Shown: positions 27,191-36,401, numbered from the stretch's first letter. The stretch is 64,000 nucleotides of DNA from Ferruginibacter sp. (GCA_013141435.1 JABFQZ010000017.1:1-64000); one strand, 5' to 3'. Translations and numbers: made by a program. Notes: generated by a model from the sequence alone, not told the origin.

Positions 27191-29533
27191 ATGAAAAAAA
27201 TATTTTTACTCTTAGCCGTTTTGTTTATAGCCAAAATACAAATTGCACAAACTTTAGTAGCATCTTACCCATTTAATGGAAACGCCAACGATGCGGCAGG
27301 CTCTTCCAATGGCACAGTAAGCGGTGCTACCCTTACTAACGATAGATTTGGCAATGCTAATAGTGCGTTTTTTTTTAATGGTAACGCCGATTATATTGGA
27401 GGTATCGCATCTTCATTTCCTACAAATGACAGAACAATTTCATTATGGTTTAATGCTGATGCCGGAAGTGTTGCAAGCAATACACCTTGTCCTTTTTCGT
27501 ATGGCGGAGATGCGTGCGGTAGTAGCTTTTTAATGATTTTAAACAATATTAGTAATGGAAAATATCAAATGCAGGGTCATTGTACTTCTAATCTCAATGA
27601 GTATATTTACCCATCGGCACCCGAAGCTAACTGGTACAATTGGGTAGTTACGGTTAATGGCACCACCATTAAAATGTTTATTAATGGTGTATTGGTGAAC
27701 ACCACTACAAGTTTTACAATTCCAACAACTGTATTAAGCAAAGATTTTTATATTGGCACACTCATCAATAATAATGGTACTGGGCGGTTTAATCCTTCTG
27801 GAGGTTATTATTTTAAAGGGAAAATAGATGATATTAAAATTTATAATGGAGCTTTAAGTGATGCCCAAATTCTTGATGGTTATTTAAATGATTTTAAAAA
27901 ACCAGGTAGTGGCAACACAGCATCATTTAATGGCACATCACAATATATTGAAGTTCCTGATAATCCCGGCTTTACTTTTGGCACTTCATTTACAGCATCT
28001 GCATGGATAAAAACAACTTCTTTTGATGCTGATATTTTTTCAAATTTTGAAGCTGCTTTCCCTTTTACTGGCACATTGTTTGGCATTGGATTTGGTTGCG
28101 TTGGAAATATATCCGACCCTAGAGCAGGAAGGCTTGGCTTTTATATAGGTAACAATGCTTCTAGCACTAGCGAAAGCTATAACGACATTAGTGGTCCAAG
28201 GATTGATGATAATAAATGGCATAATGTAGCGGTAAGTTATGATGGCTCTCAGGTTAGATTTTTTGTAGATGGAGTTGCTACAAGTGTTATATCAGCATCT
28301 AACAATGGAATCGGAAACTCATCAAATGTATTAAGAATTGGAAGAGATAATAATGAACAAGGTGTAAGGTATTTCAATGGTTCTATTGATGAACTACAAT
28401 TATGGAGTACTGCATTACCTTTAAACACAATTAGAGACTGGATGTGTAAAAAAATAACCTCAACACACCCCGCCTATACCAACCTTGTAAGCTATTTTCG
28501 TTTTGATGAAGGCAGCACTAACAATACAGGTGGTTTTGCAGGAAACTTTGGTACACTAATTAATACACCCACATGGCAAACCAGTGGTGCAGCTTTAGGC
28601 GATGCATCTGCACATGATTATGTAAACGCAACAAAAACGGCAAATATCAGCCACCCAAGTGGAGAAAACTTTGCGGTAACATCTACAAACGGCAACCCTG
28701 AAGGCTTACAGGTATACAGGGTGGACGAACAACCCAATACATTAACTGGCGCAAGTGGTGTGGGTGTAAATAATAAATATTTTGGGGTGTTTCAAGCAGG
28801 TGGAACATCGCCACAGTACACAGCTGTATATAATTACAATGGTAATCCTTCAATAACTCCTGCTATTGAAAGTCAGTTACGTTTAAACAAGCGTAATGAT
28901 AATGCCGCTAGTAGCTGGATAGTAATGCCAGATGTTGCTAACGAACCAGCTAATACAATTACCGTTACAGGGCAAAATACTGAATACATTTTAGGCAGAG
29001 TAGGAGGAGTATTGCCTATTAAGTTAATTAGTTTTGATGCGGTTAAAAAAGGTAATGAGGTTCTGGTAAATTGGAAAGCAACTAACGAAGAGGATATTTT
29101 GTATTATGAGGTAGAAAGAAGTATAGGAAATAATGTGTTTACAAAAATTTATACTACTGCTGCAAAAAATGCCCTGTCGCAAAACAGTTACGATGCAAAA
29201 GATGATAAACCTTATGCCGGAATAAACTATTACCGTTTAAAAATTGTTGACAAAGAAAAAAAAGTAGCATTCAGCCAGGTTGTAAAAGTAATATTTAAGG
29301 GAGATGCAGGTACTATAACCATATCCCCTAATCCTACATCAAACTACATAACTGTAAATGGCACCATCAATTATACCCAAATACAAATTATAGATGTAAG
29401 CGGAAGATTGGTTAAGCAATATGCAAAAAAACAGAATAATACATATGTTTTTCAAAATATTCCAGGCGGAGTCTATGTTATAAAACTAATAGGTAATACA
29501 CAGGCCTCCACATATAAAGTAATTGTGAAGTAA
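27191..29533 (+). CDS. LamG-domain surface protein secreted by the type IX system
   Basis: The 780-residue protein has a signal peptide (about 1-20, ending in KIQIAQT), two concanavalin/LamG-type domains (about 20-220 and 240-440), each with a DDIKIYNGALSDAQI or DELQLWSTALP closing segment, then a region of unknown fold and a C-terminal T9SS type A sorting domain (about 700-780, starting ISPNPTSNYITV). LamG domains bind glycans or proteins. The protein would be exported through the outer membrane and released or attached at the surface. An IKLISFDAVKKGNEVLVNW segment before the sorting domain is common in such proteins. The 16-bp motif lies upstream. Confidence 0.9.
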   Translation: MKKIFLLLAVLFIAKIQIAQTLVASYPFNGNANDAAGSSNGTVSGATLTNDRFGNANSAFFFNGNADYIGGIASSFPTNDRTISLWFNADAGSVASNTPCPFSYGGDACGSSFLMILNNISNGKYQMQGHCTSNLNEYIYPSAPEANWYNWVVTVNGTTIKMFINGVLVNTTTSFTIPTTVLSKDFYIGTLINNNGTGRFNPSGGYYFKGKIDDIKIYNGALSDAQILDGYLNDFKKPGSGNTASFNGTSQYIEVPDNPGFTFGTSFTASAWIKTTSFDADIFSNFEAAFPFTGTLFGIGFGCVGNISDPRAGRLGFYIGNNASSTSESYNDISGPRIDDNKWHNVAVSYDGSQVRFFVDGVATSVISASNNGIGNSSNVLRIGRDNNEQGVRYFNGSIDELQLWSTALPLNTIRDWMCKKITSTHPAYTNLVSYFRFDEGSTNNTGGFAGNFGTLINTPTWQTSGAALGDASAHDYVNATKTANISHPSGENFAVTSTNGNPEGLQVYRVDEQPNTLTGASGVGVNNKYFGVFQAGGTSPQYTAVYNYNGNPSITPAIESQLRLNKRNDNAASSWIVMPDVANEPANTITVTGQNTEYILGRVGGVLPIKLISFDAVKKGNEVLVNWKATNEEDILYYEVERSIGNNVFTKIYTTAAKNALSQNSYDAKDDKPYAGINYYRLKIVDKEKKVAFSQVVKVIFKGDAGTITISPNPTSNYITVNGTINYTQIQIIDVSGRLVKQYAKKQNNTYVFQNIPGGVYVIKLIGNTQASTYKVIVK

Positions 29534-29575
29534 ATTGGAAACCATTAAATAAATAATAATTAAAATTTTAAAACA

Positions 29576-29980
29576 ATGATTAAATACTTGAAAATTAAAA
29601 ACACATCAAAAAATTTATTTTTGATGTGTTTAGCAACAGCATTTTTTAGCTTGGTATCTTGTAAAAAGGGAAAAACTACTCCTGCAGCTTTTACGTACAA
29701 TGGTAAATGGACGGTGGTTTACAACTTTACTACAGGCTCTATGGCCAAGGGAACATTTACTGCAACCTTAAAAGCAGATGGAAAGTGGGATTATGTAGAA
29801 GGTAGCTTTAGCAAGGTTGATGCAGGCACTTGGACATTATCGGGCAATAATATCAATTTTGTTTTTAACTTTTCTGGGCTTGCTAGTTATACCGGCACAA
29901 AAATAAATGATAATAGTTTAAGCGGTACTGCTGTTGGGGATACAGGTGTTTCAACAGGTACATGGACGGCGACAAGATAG
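29576..29980 (+). CDS. Small lipocalin-like lipoprotein
   Basis: The 134-residue protein has a lipoprotein signal peptide ending LVSCKK (Cys at about residue 29), then a domain with YNGKWTVVYNF near the start and repeated antiparallel strands (GTFTATLKADGKWDY, GTWTLSGNNINFVF, SLSGTAVGDTGVSTGTW). That pattern fits small Bacteroidota lipocalin-like lipoproteins. It lies 42 bases after the LamG gene on the same strand and is probably co-transcribed with it. No ligand can be inferred. Confidence 0.8.
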   Translation: MIKYLKIKNTSKNLFLMCLATAFFSLVSCKKGKTTPAAFTYNGKWTVVYNFTTGSMAKGTFTATLKADGKWDYVEGSFSKVDAGTWTLSGNNINFVFNFSGLASYTGTKINDNSLSGTAVGDTGVSTGTWTATR

Positions 29981-30501
29981 CAACATTAAATAACTTGTAG
30001 TCGCCTCCTATTTCAAAGCTGTTTACATCATCTTTGCCTCTTTATATTTCCTGTATGTTGTCAGGACTGTTTTTGCAATTTCATTCATTCGCTTGGTAGG
30101 TATTTGTATTTCCACCCAATGTAAAAGTACAGGTAAAATCTGCAAAAACAATACCTGAAATGCAACATTTAATGGATGCCGGTGCCATAAAGCAAACACA
30201 ATTGGCACGGCAGGCAGGTAGGCAATAATGCTTACAGCCATCGTGGCAGTGCAGCAGAAGGTTTGCTGCAATTTGCAGATGGAAAGGAAGGCCTAGCATT
30301 TTGTACAGTAGTGCAAACCATTGTTGCCATGCTTGGTACACAGGACAAATGGCAAATACCTTTCAGTGCTATGTAAGTATGAGAGGCGTACTAAAATATA
30401 AAGTTGGTAACGAAGCAATGGCACGTAAAATAATGAGTAACTCACATAAATATTTTGGTTCTCAATGCTCAAATGCCTGGCCACTTTTGGCGGGGGTTAT
30501 T
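29981..30501. other. Degraded region, no intact gene
   Basis: Open frames exist on both strands but none has a convincing start, signature or length. On the plus strand short coding-like pieces occur in different frames, for example one with NAYSHRGSAAEGLLQFADG around 30220-30290 that stops at about 30374. This looks like the debris of one or more genes. No family is assigned. It continues into the recognisable remnants at 30502-31199. Confidence 0.5.
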
Positions 30502-30671
30502 TTAATTCATAAAATCATCTTCTTTTTTACTTGCACCCAGCATATTTTCTACAGCACCGTAAATCATCGGAAATTTTTCTTTTACAAAATGTTTAATTAC
30601 ATCTACGCTTTTTTAGCTTGTTCTTGTGTAATGCTAGAATCTGTAACAATTCTGTCAATTAATTCTTGCAT
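30502..30671 (-). pseudogene. Frameshifted small gene, about 57 residues
   Basis: From an ATG at 30671 the minus strand reads MQELIDRIVTDSSITQEQAK and then meets a stop. Shifting frame by one base at an A-rich run near 30606-30612 restores an open frame that reads VDVIKHFVKEKFPMIYGAVE and ends at 30502 after a KKEDDFMN tail. The joined product looks like a small helical protein family common in Bacteroidota (two amphipathic helices, then a short tail). The break is visible directly. It could be a true mutation or a sequencing error in a homopolymer. Confidence 0.6.
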
Positions 30672-30686
30672 ATTAATTCCTAATTA

Positions 30687-30923
30687 TTATGTATCATATC
30701 TATCCACCTTTTCTATTCCGGACAAAGCTTTTAAGTGGTTTAAAAGCTCTTCCAACTCATCCCTGTCGAGCACAAATATTTTTACATTGCCTTCAAAAAT
30801 ACCTTCTTTAGCTTCAATACTCATTGCGTTAATGTTAAATTTCATTTCGCAGCTTATAAATTTGATAATTTTATGTATTACACCCACATCAGCTAAGCCA
30901 ACAATTTTTAATCCATAGAAGCT
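30687..30923 (-). pseudogene. RelA/SpoT C-terminal ACT domain fragment
   Basis: The minus strand encodes about 75 residues that match the last domain of RelA/SpoT (p)ppGpp synthetases: LKIVGLADVGVIHKIIKFIS, then NINAMSIEAKEGIFEGNVKI, ending in a SGIEKVDRYDT tail. The catalytic hydrolase, synthetase and TGS domains are all missing: upstream of about 30923 the frame is broken, and the sequence becomes a transposase tail on the other strand. This is therefore the stump of a longer gene. A functional copy must lie elsewhere in the genome. Confidence 0.75.
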
Positions 30924-30926
30924 GCC

Positions 30927-31199
30927 CTAACTTTTGCAATGATTGCCTATAATTTAATGGCTCTTTTTAGAACATTTGTACTCCAAGACAAAACACAAAA
31001 AACTTTATCAACCATTAGGTATCGAACCTTTGCAATAGGTGCATACTTTGAAAAAATAAACGATAAGCTAGTACTAAAAATAACACTTAGTAAAAAAGAA
31101 GAGCTTGGTTTAGCGGACTTTGGAACCACGGCAAACTCTTTGAGTATCCATTTGAAATGGCTAATGCGTAATTTGGGTTTAATAGATATTTGCTGCTGA
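30927..31199 (+). pseudogene. IS1380-like transposase C-terminal fragment
   Basis: The plus strand reads AMIAYNLMALFRTFVLQD followed by TLSTIRYRTFAIGAYF and a LVLKITLSKK segment. This is the characteristic C-terminal stretch of IS1380-family DDE transposases (an AYNL helix, a TLRYKTFAIGAY strand, then LKxxLxKKRR). The DDE catalytic part is absent, and the KKRR end has become KKEELG followed by unrelated sequence. It abuts the RelA/SpoT fragment, suggesting that an insertion and later deletion destroyed that gene. Confidence 0.65.
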
Positions 31200-31258
31200 T
31201 GCTATTAGTAAGAAATACACTGAATAGTTAGCAATTTTTTACTTTTAAATAAAATTTA

Positions 31259-32293
31259 TTAATTAAACAAAGTGCCATCTCCCATATTTGTACGTGGTGT
31301 TCGTTTTAAATGTTTGTAGGCTTTTTCTGTTGCTTCTCTGCCTCTTGCAGTACGCATTATAAACCCTTCTTTTATTAAAAATGGTTCATATACTTCTTCT
31401 AAAGTGCCAGGCTCTTCGCCTACTGCGGTTGCAATGGTTGTAATACCTACAGGACCTCCTTTAAATTTATCTATTATGGCACTCAAAATACGGTTGTCCA
31501 TTTCGTCTAATCCATAAGCATCTACTGCTAAGGCAGTGAGAGCATGTTCTGTTATGTTCATATCTATAACCCCATTGCCAAGTACTTGTGCAAAATCTCT
31601 AACCCTACGTAATAGTCCGTTGGCAATACGTGGAGTACCACGGCTACGACCTGCTATTTCTGCTGCTGCATCGCTTGTAAGTTTTGTGTTTAATATGCCC
31701 GAACTGCGAAGTAAAATATTTTTTAATGTTGCTGTATCATAATATTCTAGCCTGCTTTTTATACCAAATCTGGATAGTAATGGAGAGGTAAGTAAACCGC
31801 TACGAGTAGTAGCACCAATAAGTGTAAATGGGTTTATGTCTATTTGAATACTTCTTGCTGCTGGCCCGCTGTCTATCATAATATCTATTCGATAATCTTC
31901 CATGGCTGCATATAAATATTCTTCTACTACGTTGCTTAGGCGGTGTATTTCGTCTATAAACAATACATCGTTTGGTTCTAAATTGGTAAGCAAGCCAGCA
32001 AGGTCGCCAGGTTTTTCTATAACTGGGCCACTGGTTTCTTTTATATTTACATTAAGTTCGTTGGCTACAATTCGGCTAAGTGTTGTTTTGCCCAATCCTG
32101 GTGGGCCATGAAATAGAATATGATCTAAAGCTTCGCCTCTTTTTTTTGCTGCTTTTATAAATATTCTTAGGTTTTCGATAGTATTTTGTTGGCCAGCAAA
32201 CTGAGCTATTTCACTTGGGCGTATATTGTTTTCAAACTCCTTTTCGGCAGGGGTTTGTTTACTAGTATCTGTATTCAAATTGGGATTTGCCAT
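31259..32293 (-). CDS. ruvB: RuvB, Holliday junction branch-migration ATPase
   Basis: RuvB forms hexameric rings that drive branch migration of Holliday junctions with RuvA. The 344-residue length and order are standard: an AAA+ domain with Walker [10 protein letters not shown] (about 65-73), Walker B DEIHRL, the sensor region GATTRSGLL, and a C-terminal winged helix with [14 protein letters not shown] and [10 protein letters not shown]. The start ATG gives the family's short N-terminal tail followed by [16 protein letters not shown]. It lies 70 bases after the mutL stop on the same strand, so the two may share a repair transcript. Confidence 0.96.
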   Translation of the reverse strand: MANPNLNTDTSKQTPAEKEFENNIRPSEIAQFAGQQNTIENLRIFIKAAKKRGEALDHILFHGPPGLGKTTLSRIVANELNVNIKETSGPVIEKPGDLAGLLTNLEPNDVLFIDEIHRLSNVVEEYLYAAMEDYRIDIMIDSGPAARSIQIDINPFTLIGATTRSGLLTSPLLSRFGIKSRLEYYDTATLKNILLRSSGILNTKLTSDAAAEIAGRSRGTPRIANGLLRRVRDFAQVLGNGVIDMNITEHALTALAVDAYGLDEMDNRILSAIIDKFKGGPVGITTIATAVGEEPGTLEEVYEPFLIKEGFIMRTARGREATEKAYKHLKRTPRTNMGDGTLFN

Positions 32294-32363
32294 ATTGTAA
32301 AAGTAGCAAATTAATGATGTAGATTTTTATATTTTCTTAAGAAACTAAAAGGGATTAAAAAAA

Positions 32364-34202
32364 TTATCTTCCAAAAATTTTATCTAATTCATTTTTTTTA
32401 AAACTCATATAAGTTGGTTTGCCATTTGGGGTTGCATTTGGGGTTTCGCATAAAAACAATTCTTCTATCAATGTTTTCATTTCTGTTAGCGCTAGTACAG
32501 TGCCTGGTTTTATAGCCTGTTGCAAGCATAAAGTTCGAAGTAGTTTTTCTCTTTTGGTAAATTTTAAATCGTTGCTAAAATGTTTGTATTGTTCTACAAT
32601 TTTTTCAATAGCTTGTAAATCGCCTTTTTGCCCTACATCTGCTGGTGTACCTTGTAATACAAAAGTATTGTTTCCAAAAGGTTCGAGTAAATAACCTAAT
32701 TGTTTTAAATCGGGCAAAAGTTCGTGTAGTATATGTGTATCGGCAGGGGAAAGCTCTAATGTGGTAGGAAAAAGACTTTGCTGGGTTGCAATAGCTTTGC
32801 CAGCAACAGCAATTGCAAATTTTTCGTACAAAACTCTTTCGTGTGCATTTTGTTGGTTTAGGAGTAAATAGCCATTGTTGTTTTGCACAACTATGTATGC
32901 ATTGTGTATTTGCAAAGGGTTATTAAACTCGGTGGGTTGCTCTATGTTTTGCAAAAGACTTTCAAAAACTGGTGTTTGTGTTGCTGTGGCAAAGTTGTTG
33001 TTATCGCTTTGCTCATTTGGCTTTTCATAAAAATCTTTCCAATGTTTTAATTCGCTATTTTTTTCTACAAAATGTGCTTGGTTTTTTTGCGAAAATGTTT
33101 GAAACAAGGTGGATGTAGATGCAGAACTTCTGTCTAAATCAGTAATGGGTTTATTTACTGCATCTAAATTTTGTATTGTGGCATCTAGCTCAAAATCTAA
33201 AGTAGGAGTAATGCTGTGCTGAGCTAGCGCATGTTTTACGGCGCTTTGTACAAATGCATATACAATTTGTTCATCTTCAAACTTTATTTCTTGCTTGGTT
33301 GGGTGTACATTTATATCTACTTGTGCAGGGTTTAAGTCTATAAATAAAGCATACATCGGAAAACTATCTTTTGGTATCATGTTTTCGAAAGCACGCATTA
33401 TTGCATGATTCAAATAAGCACTTTTTATAAACCTGCTGTTTACAAAAAGAAATTGATCGCCTCTGGTTTTTTTTGCAATTTCGGGTTTGCCTACAAAACC
33501 AATTATGTCTAAATAATCGGTACGCTCTTGTAAGCTAACCAATTTTGCATTGTAATTATTGCCAAGTATTTGTACTATACGTTGTTTTAAAGTGCCTTTT
33601 TCTAAATGAAAAACTTGTTGGCCATTTGAGTTTAACGAAAAAAATATTTCGGGAAAAGCCATTGCTACTCGTATAAACTCATCTACAATATGCCTAAGCT
33701 CTACAGCATTGCTTTTTAAAAAATTTCTTCGTGCAGGTACATTAAAAAATAAATTTTTCATGGCTATACTTGTACCTGTTTTTGTAGCTATAGGTTCTTG
33801 TTTTTTTACAATACTATTTTCTATTTCTATGTATATGCCAGCTTCGTCTTCATCTCTTTTTGTTTTTAATTCTATTTGTGCTACAGCTGCAATGCTTGCC
33901 AATGCTTCGCCTCTAAAGCCCATCGTTTTTATTTTAAACAAATCGTCGATATTACTTATTTTAGATGTTGCATGACGTTCAAATGCCATACGAGCATCGG
34001 TTACACTCATACCTTTGCCATTATCTATTACTTGTATAAGTGCTTTGCCTGCATCGTTTACCAGCAGTTGTATTTCGGTAGCGCCTGCATCTACAGCGTT
34101 TTCTAGCAATTCTTTTACAGCACTTGCAGGCCGTTGTATTACTTCGCCTGCCGCTATTTGGTTAGCTATGTTATCGGGCAATAATTGTATAATATCCACC
34201 AA
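32364..34202 (-). CDS. mutL: MutL, DNA mismatch repair protein
   Basis: MutL links MutS mismatch recognition to strand removal. The N-terminal GHKL ATPase domain (about 1-330) is clear: ENAVDAGAT, DNGKGMS, the FRGEALASIAAV lid, and VDVNVHPTK-type DINVHPTKQEIKF. A variable linker of about 100 residues follows, and then the C-terminal dimerisation domain (about 430-612). In endonuclease-type MutL that domain carries DQHA-x2-E-x4-E; here the equivalent reads LLNQQNAHERVLYEKF, lacking the DQHA residues. Nuclease activity is therefore unlikely, as in several Bacteroidota. The 612-residue length is usual. Confidence 0.95.
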   Translation of the reverse strand: MVDIIQLLPDNIANQIAAGEVIQRPASAVKELLENAVDAGATEIQLLVNDAGKALIQVIDNGKGMSVTDARMAFERHATSKISNIDDLFKIKTMGFRGEALASIAAVAQIELKTKRDEDEAGIYIEIENSIVKKQEPIATKTGTSIAMKNLFFNVPARRNFLKSNAVELRHIVDEFIRVAMAFPEIFFSLNSNGQQVFHLEKGTLKQRIVQILGNNYNAKLVSLQERTDYLDIIGFVGKPEIAKKTRGDQFLFVNSRFIKSAYLNHAIMRAFENMIPKDSFPMYALFIDLNPAQVDINVHPTKQEIKFEDEQIVYAFVQSAVKHALAQHSITPTLDFELDATIQNLDAVNKPITDLDRSSASTSTLFQTFSQKNQAHFVEKNSELKHWKDFYEKPNEQSDNNNFATATQTPVFESLLQNIEQPTEFNNPLQIHNAYIVVQNNNGYLLLNQQNAHERVLYEKFAIAVAGKAIATQQSLFPTTLELSPADTHILHELLPDLKQLGYLLEPFGNNTFVLQGTPADVGQKGDLQAIEKIVEQYKHFSNDLKFTKREKLLRTLCLQQAIKPGTVLALTEMKTLIEELFLCETPNATPNGKPTYMSFKKNELDKIFGR

Positions 34203-34354
34203 TGGGTAATAATTTTTATTGCAAATTTACTTACACAAACTCATAAAGGCTAAAAGAAAATAAAAAAGTGTATTGCAAATATTTTTGTTTCGTTATATGA
34301 AATTGATTTTTATGAAATATTAATGCTACATTTAAAACACCAAACCCTACTGCC

Positions 34355-35311
34355 ATGCTACCACAAAACAGCAAAAGCTATTTTACTTTTACAAAAAAAG
34401 AAAAAAGAGGTACACTTGTTATTTTGGCCACAACGCTGGCTATAGCTGTAAGTGCAAAATATATTTACCCATTAATTATTAAAGAGGAGCATACAAATAA
34501 TGCAAACATTTTTGCTGCAATAGATTCTTTAAAAGAAAAACAAAACGATAGCACAAAAAAATTTAACAATGATAATGAATACAGCGACAATGCTGGCTAC
34601 CACTCGTATCCCAAAAATAATTACAACGAAGTGTTTACAGGCACTATGTTTTATTTTGACCCAAATACGCTTGATGCCCCAGGCTGGCATAAGCTGGGTA
34701 TAAAAGACAAAACTATTGCAAGTATGCAAAAATATATTGCCAAAGGAGGAAGGTTTAGGGAGCCCGAAGATTTACAAAAAGTATGGGGACTTAGAGATGA
34801 AGAAAAGGAGCGGCTTATACCTTATGTACGCATAGTAGCAAGCGAACAGCAAAATAATAATTACAACAATAATTACCAGCCTTATGAAAAAAAGCCTTAC
34901 GAAAAAAAAGCTGTAGCCCTTGTAGATATAAACCTTGGCGACTCTTTAGCATACGATGCACTGCCAGGTATTGGCGGTGGCTATGCCAAACGAATTATAA
35001 AATTTAGGGATAAACTTGGAGGGTTTTATAAAGTAGAACAAATAGCCGAAACCTTTGGCTTGCCTGATAGCACTTACCAAAAAATAAAACCATTTTTAAA
35101 AATAAGTAACAATAATATTCGTAAAATAAATATAAACACTTGCACCGAAGATGAGCTAAAAACTCACCCATATATTCGTTGGCAATTAGCAAAATTAATA
35201 ACAGAATATAAAAAACAACATGGCAATTATACTAGCCTCGGCGATCTAAAAAAAATAATGATTATTGATGAGGAAGTGTATAATAAGATTGTACCGTATT
35301 TGAGTTTGTGA
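34355..35311 (+). CDS. ComEA-like helix-hairpin-helix protein with three repeats
   Basis: The 318-residue protein has an N-terminal membrane anchor (about residues 19-39), a low-complexity Asn/Asp/Lys linker, and three tandem helix-hairpin-helix units (about 98-160, 187-248 and 252-318). Each has the FDPNTLDAPGW- or VDINLGDS-type entry and a final V/I-PYL strand. Such units bind DNA without sequence preference. ComEA-like proteins act at the cell envelope in DNA uptake. Similar anchored multi-HhH proteins are common in Bacteroidota and largely uncharacterised. It is divergent from mutL. Confidence 0.85.
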   Translation: MLPQNSKSYFTFTKKEKRGTLVILATTLAIAVSAKYIYPLIIKEEHTNNANIFAAIDSLKEKQNDSTKKFNNDNEYSDNAGYHSYPKNNYNEVFTGTMFYFDPNTLDAPGWHKLGIKDKTIASMQKYIAKGGRFREPEDLQKVWGLRDEEKERLIPYVRIVASEQQNNNYNNNYQPYEKKPYEKKAVALVDINLGDSLAYDALPGIGGGYAKRIIKFRDKLGGFYKVEQIAETFGLPDSTYQKIKPFLKISNNNIRKININTCTEDELKTHPYIRWQLAKLITEYKKQHGNYTSLGDLKKIMIIDEEVYNKIVPYLSL

Positions 35312-35417
35312 GGTAAAAGCCAAATTACACAGCAGGGCAAATTTATTAGAACGAAATTAAGGAAGTAAAATTTTGTTAAATTGAAATGAGTCCTTTATGC
35401 GTAATTTGTGTTAAAAA

Positions 35418-35690
35418 TTATTCAACTTTTTCTTCAAATTGTAAGAGTTCGCTTAGGCTTACATTTAGGCAAGTAGCAATTTTTTTTAAAGTACAAATGG
35501 TAACATTTAGTTGCCCTCGTTCTATTCTACTTACTTGCTCTGCATAATTATCCATAGCTACACCAAGGTCTAACTGGGTTAAGCATTTATTTTTTCGTAA
35601 ACATCTTATTCTACTACCAAGGGCTTTTAGGTACACTTTATCGGTTTCATTTTGCACAATGCAAAGAGGGAGTAAAAATTTATTTTGCAA
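35418..35690 (-). CDS. XRE-family transcriptional regulator
   Basis: The 90-residue frame encodes a Cro/C1-type helix-turn-helix (about residues 25-82): LGSRIRCLRKNKCLTQLDLG, then AEQVSRIERGQLNVTI, then TLKKIATCLNVSLSELL. No ATG lies at its head. The candidates are TTG at 35690 and GTG at 35657; the GTG would leave the palindrome at 35689-35710 entirely upstream and still keep the full HTH, so it may be the true start. The protein has no other domain and probably acts as a dimeric repressor of itself and of the divergent outer-membrane gene. Confidence 0.85.
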   Translation of the reverse strand: MQNKFLLPLCIVQNETDKVYLKALGSRIRCLRKNKCLTQLDLGVAMDNYAEQVSRIERGQLNVTICTLKKIATCLNVSLSELLQFEEKVE

Positions 35691-35710
35691 TAGAACATAA
35701 ATGTTCTATT
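35689..35710. promoter_or_regulatory. Perfect 22-bp palindrome, probable XRE operator
   Basis: AATAGAACAT and ATGTTCTATT are exact reverse complements separated by AA. The site lies between the divergent XRE gene and the outer-membrane protein gene, and just upstream of a TACATTTG -7 element at 35724-35731. A repressor bound here would cover the -33 region of that promoter. Confidence 0.65.
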
Positions 35711-35723
35711 TTTAATATCTCAA

Positions 35724-35731
35724 TACATTTG
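35724..35731 (+). promoter_or_regulatory. Bacteroidota -7 promoter element
   Basis: TACATTTG matches the Bacteroidota TAnnTTTG -7 consensus. It lies 89 bases before the preferred start of the barrel protein and directly downstream of the palindrome. Confidence 0.5.
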
Positions 35732-35819
35732 TATGCCTACAAATAAGTACCAATATATTAGATACCACAGCCCACCTGCTGTATCTTTATGCTATTTTAA
35801 ACCAACAAAAATTATTACT

Positions 35820-36401
35820 ATGAAACAGACAATTTTTTTATTAACATTCGCTTTTATTTTTTCTTTTGTTTCAGTTGCACAATTAGACAAAAAAACTTGG
35901 CTAGTTGGGGGGAGTGGTGCTGCTAGTATATCAAATAGTAATCTTAATGGTGAACTTTTTAAATCTACTAAATTATCTATTTCTCCAAATATTGGATATT
36001 TCCTATTTGATAAGTTTAATGTAGGTATTAAAACTTCGTTTGAATATTTAAAAAATGAAAATTTATCTCCAATTATTAGCTATACAGCAAAATATTTTTC
36101 ATTTAATATTGGACCCTTTGTTAGATATTACTTTTTGCCAAAAGAAAAAAGGACAAATTTATTTGTAGAAACTTCTTATCAAATAAAAACAAGGAATAGT
36201 ATTTCCGCAGGGAATAGCTCAAAAGAAAATGCAAGCACATTTTCGATAAATGCTGGACCAGCAATATATTTTAATTCGAGTGTAGGGATTGAGTTTACAG
36301 TAGGTTATTCCTCTACAAAATATAAATTGATGACTGGCTCATATAATACTTTATTAGTTGGTATTGGATTACAAATACATCTAATAAAAGATGAAAAATA
36401 A
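35820..36401 (+). CDS. Outer-membrane beta-barrel protein
   Basis: The ATG at 35820 is preferred over the longer frame from 35733 because it begins a clean signal peptide (MKQTIFLLTFAFIFSFVSVAQ). The mature protein of about 173 residues shows alternating hydrophobic strands with Gly and aromatic girdles, such as ISPNIGYFLFDKFNVGIKTS and FSFNIGPFVRYYFLP, and ends in a strand typical of small eight- to ten-stranded OmpW/OmpA-like barrels. Its substrate or role is unknown. It is divergent from the XRE regulator, whose operator lies at its promoter. Confidence 0.85.
   Translation: MKQTIFLLTFAFIFSFVSVAQLDKKTWLVGGSGAASISNSNLNGELFKSTKLSISPNIGYFLFDKFNVGIKTSFEYLKNENLSPIISYTAKYFSFNIGPFVRYYFLPKEKRTNLFVETSYQIKTRNSISAGNSSKENASTFSINAGPAIYFNSSVGIEFTVGYSSTKYKLMTGSYNTLLVGIGLQIHLIKDEK

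Noticed and set aside
30023-30341. Minus-strand open frames in the degraded region
   Set aside because: They overlap each other in different frames, have unusual Cys/His-rich composition and no family resemblance; plus-strand debris explains them better.
31141-31160. A fourth copy of the TATCCAAATGGAGTAT motif
   Set aside because: Only the first half (TATCCA) is shared and it lies inside the transposase remnant, not upstream of a gene.
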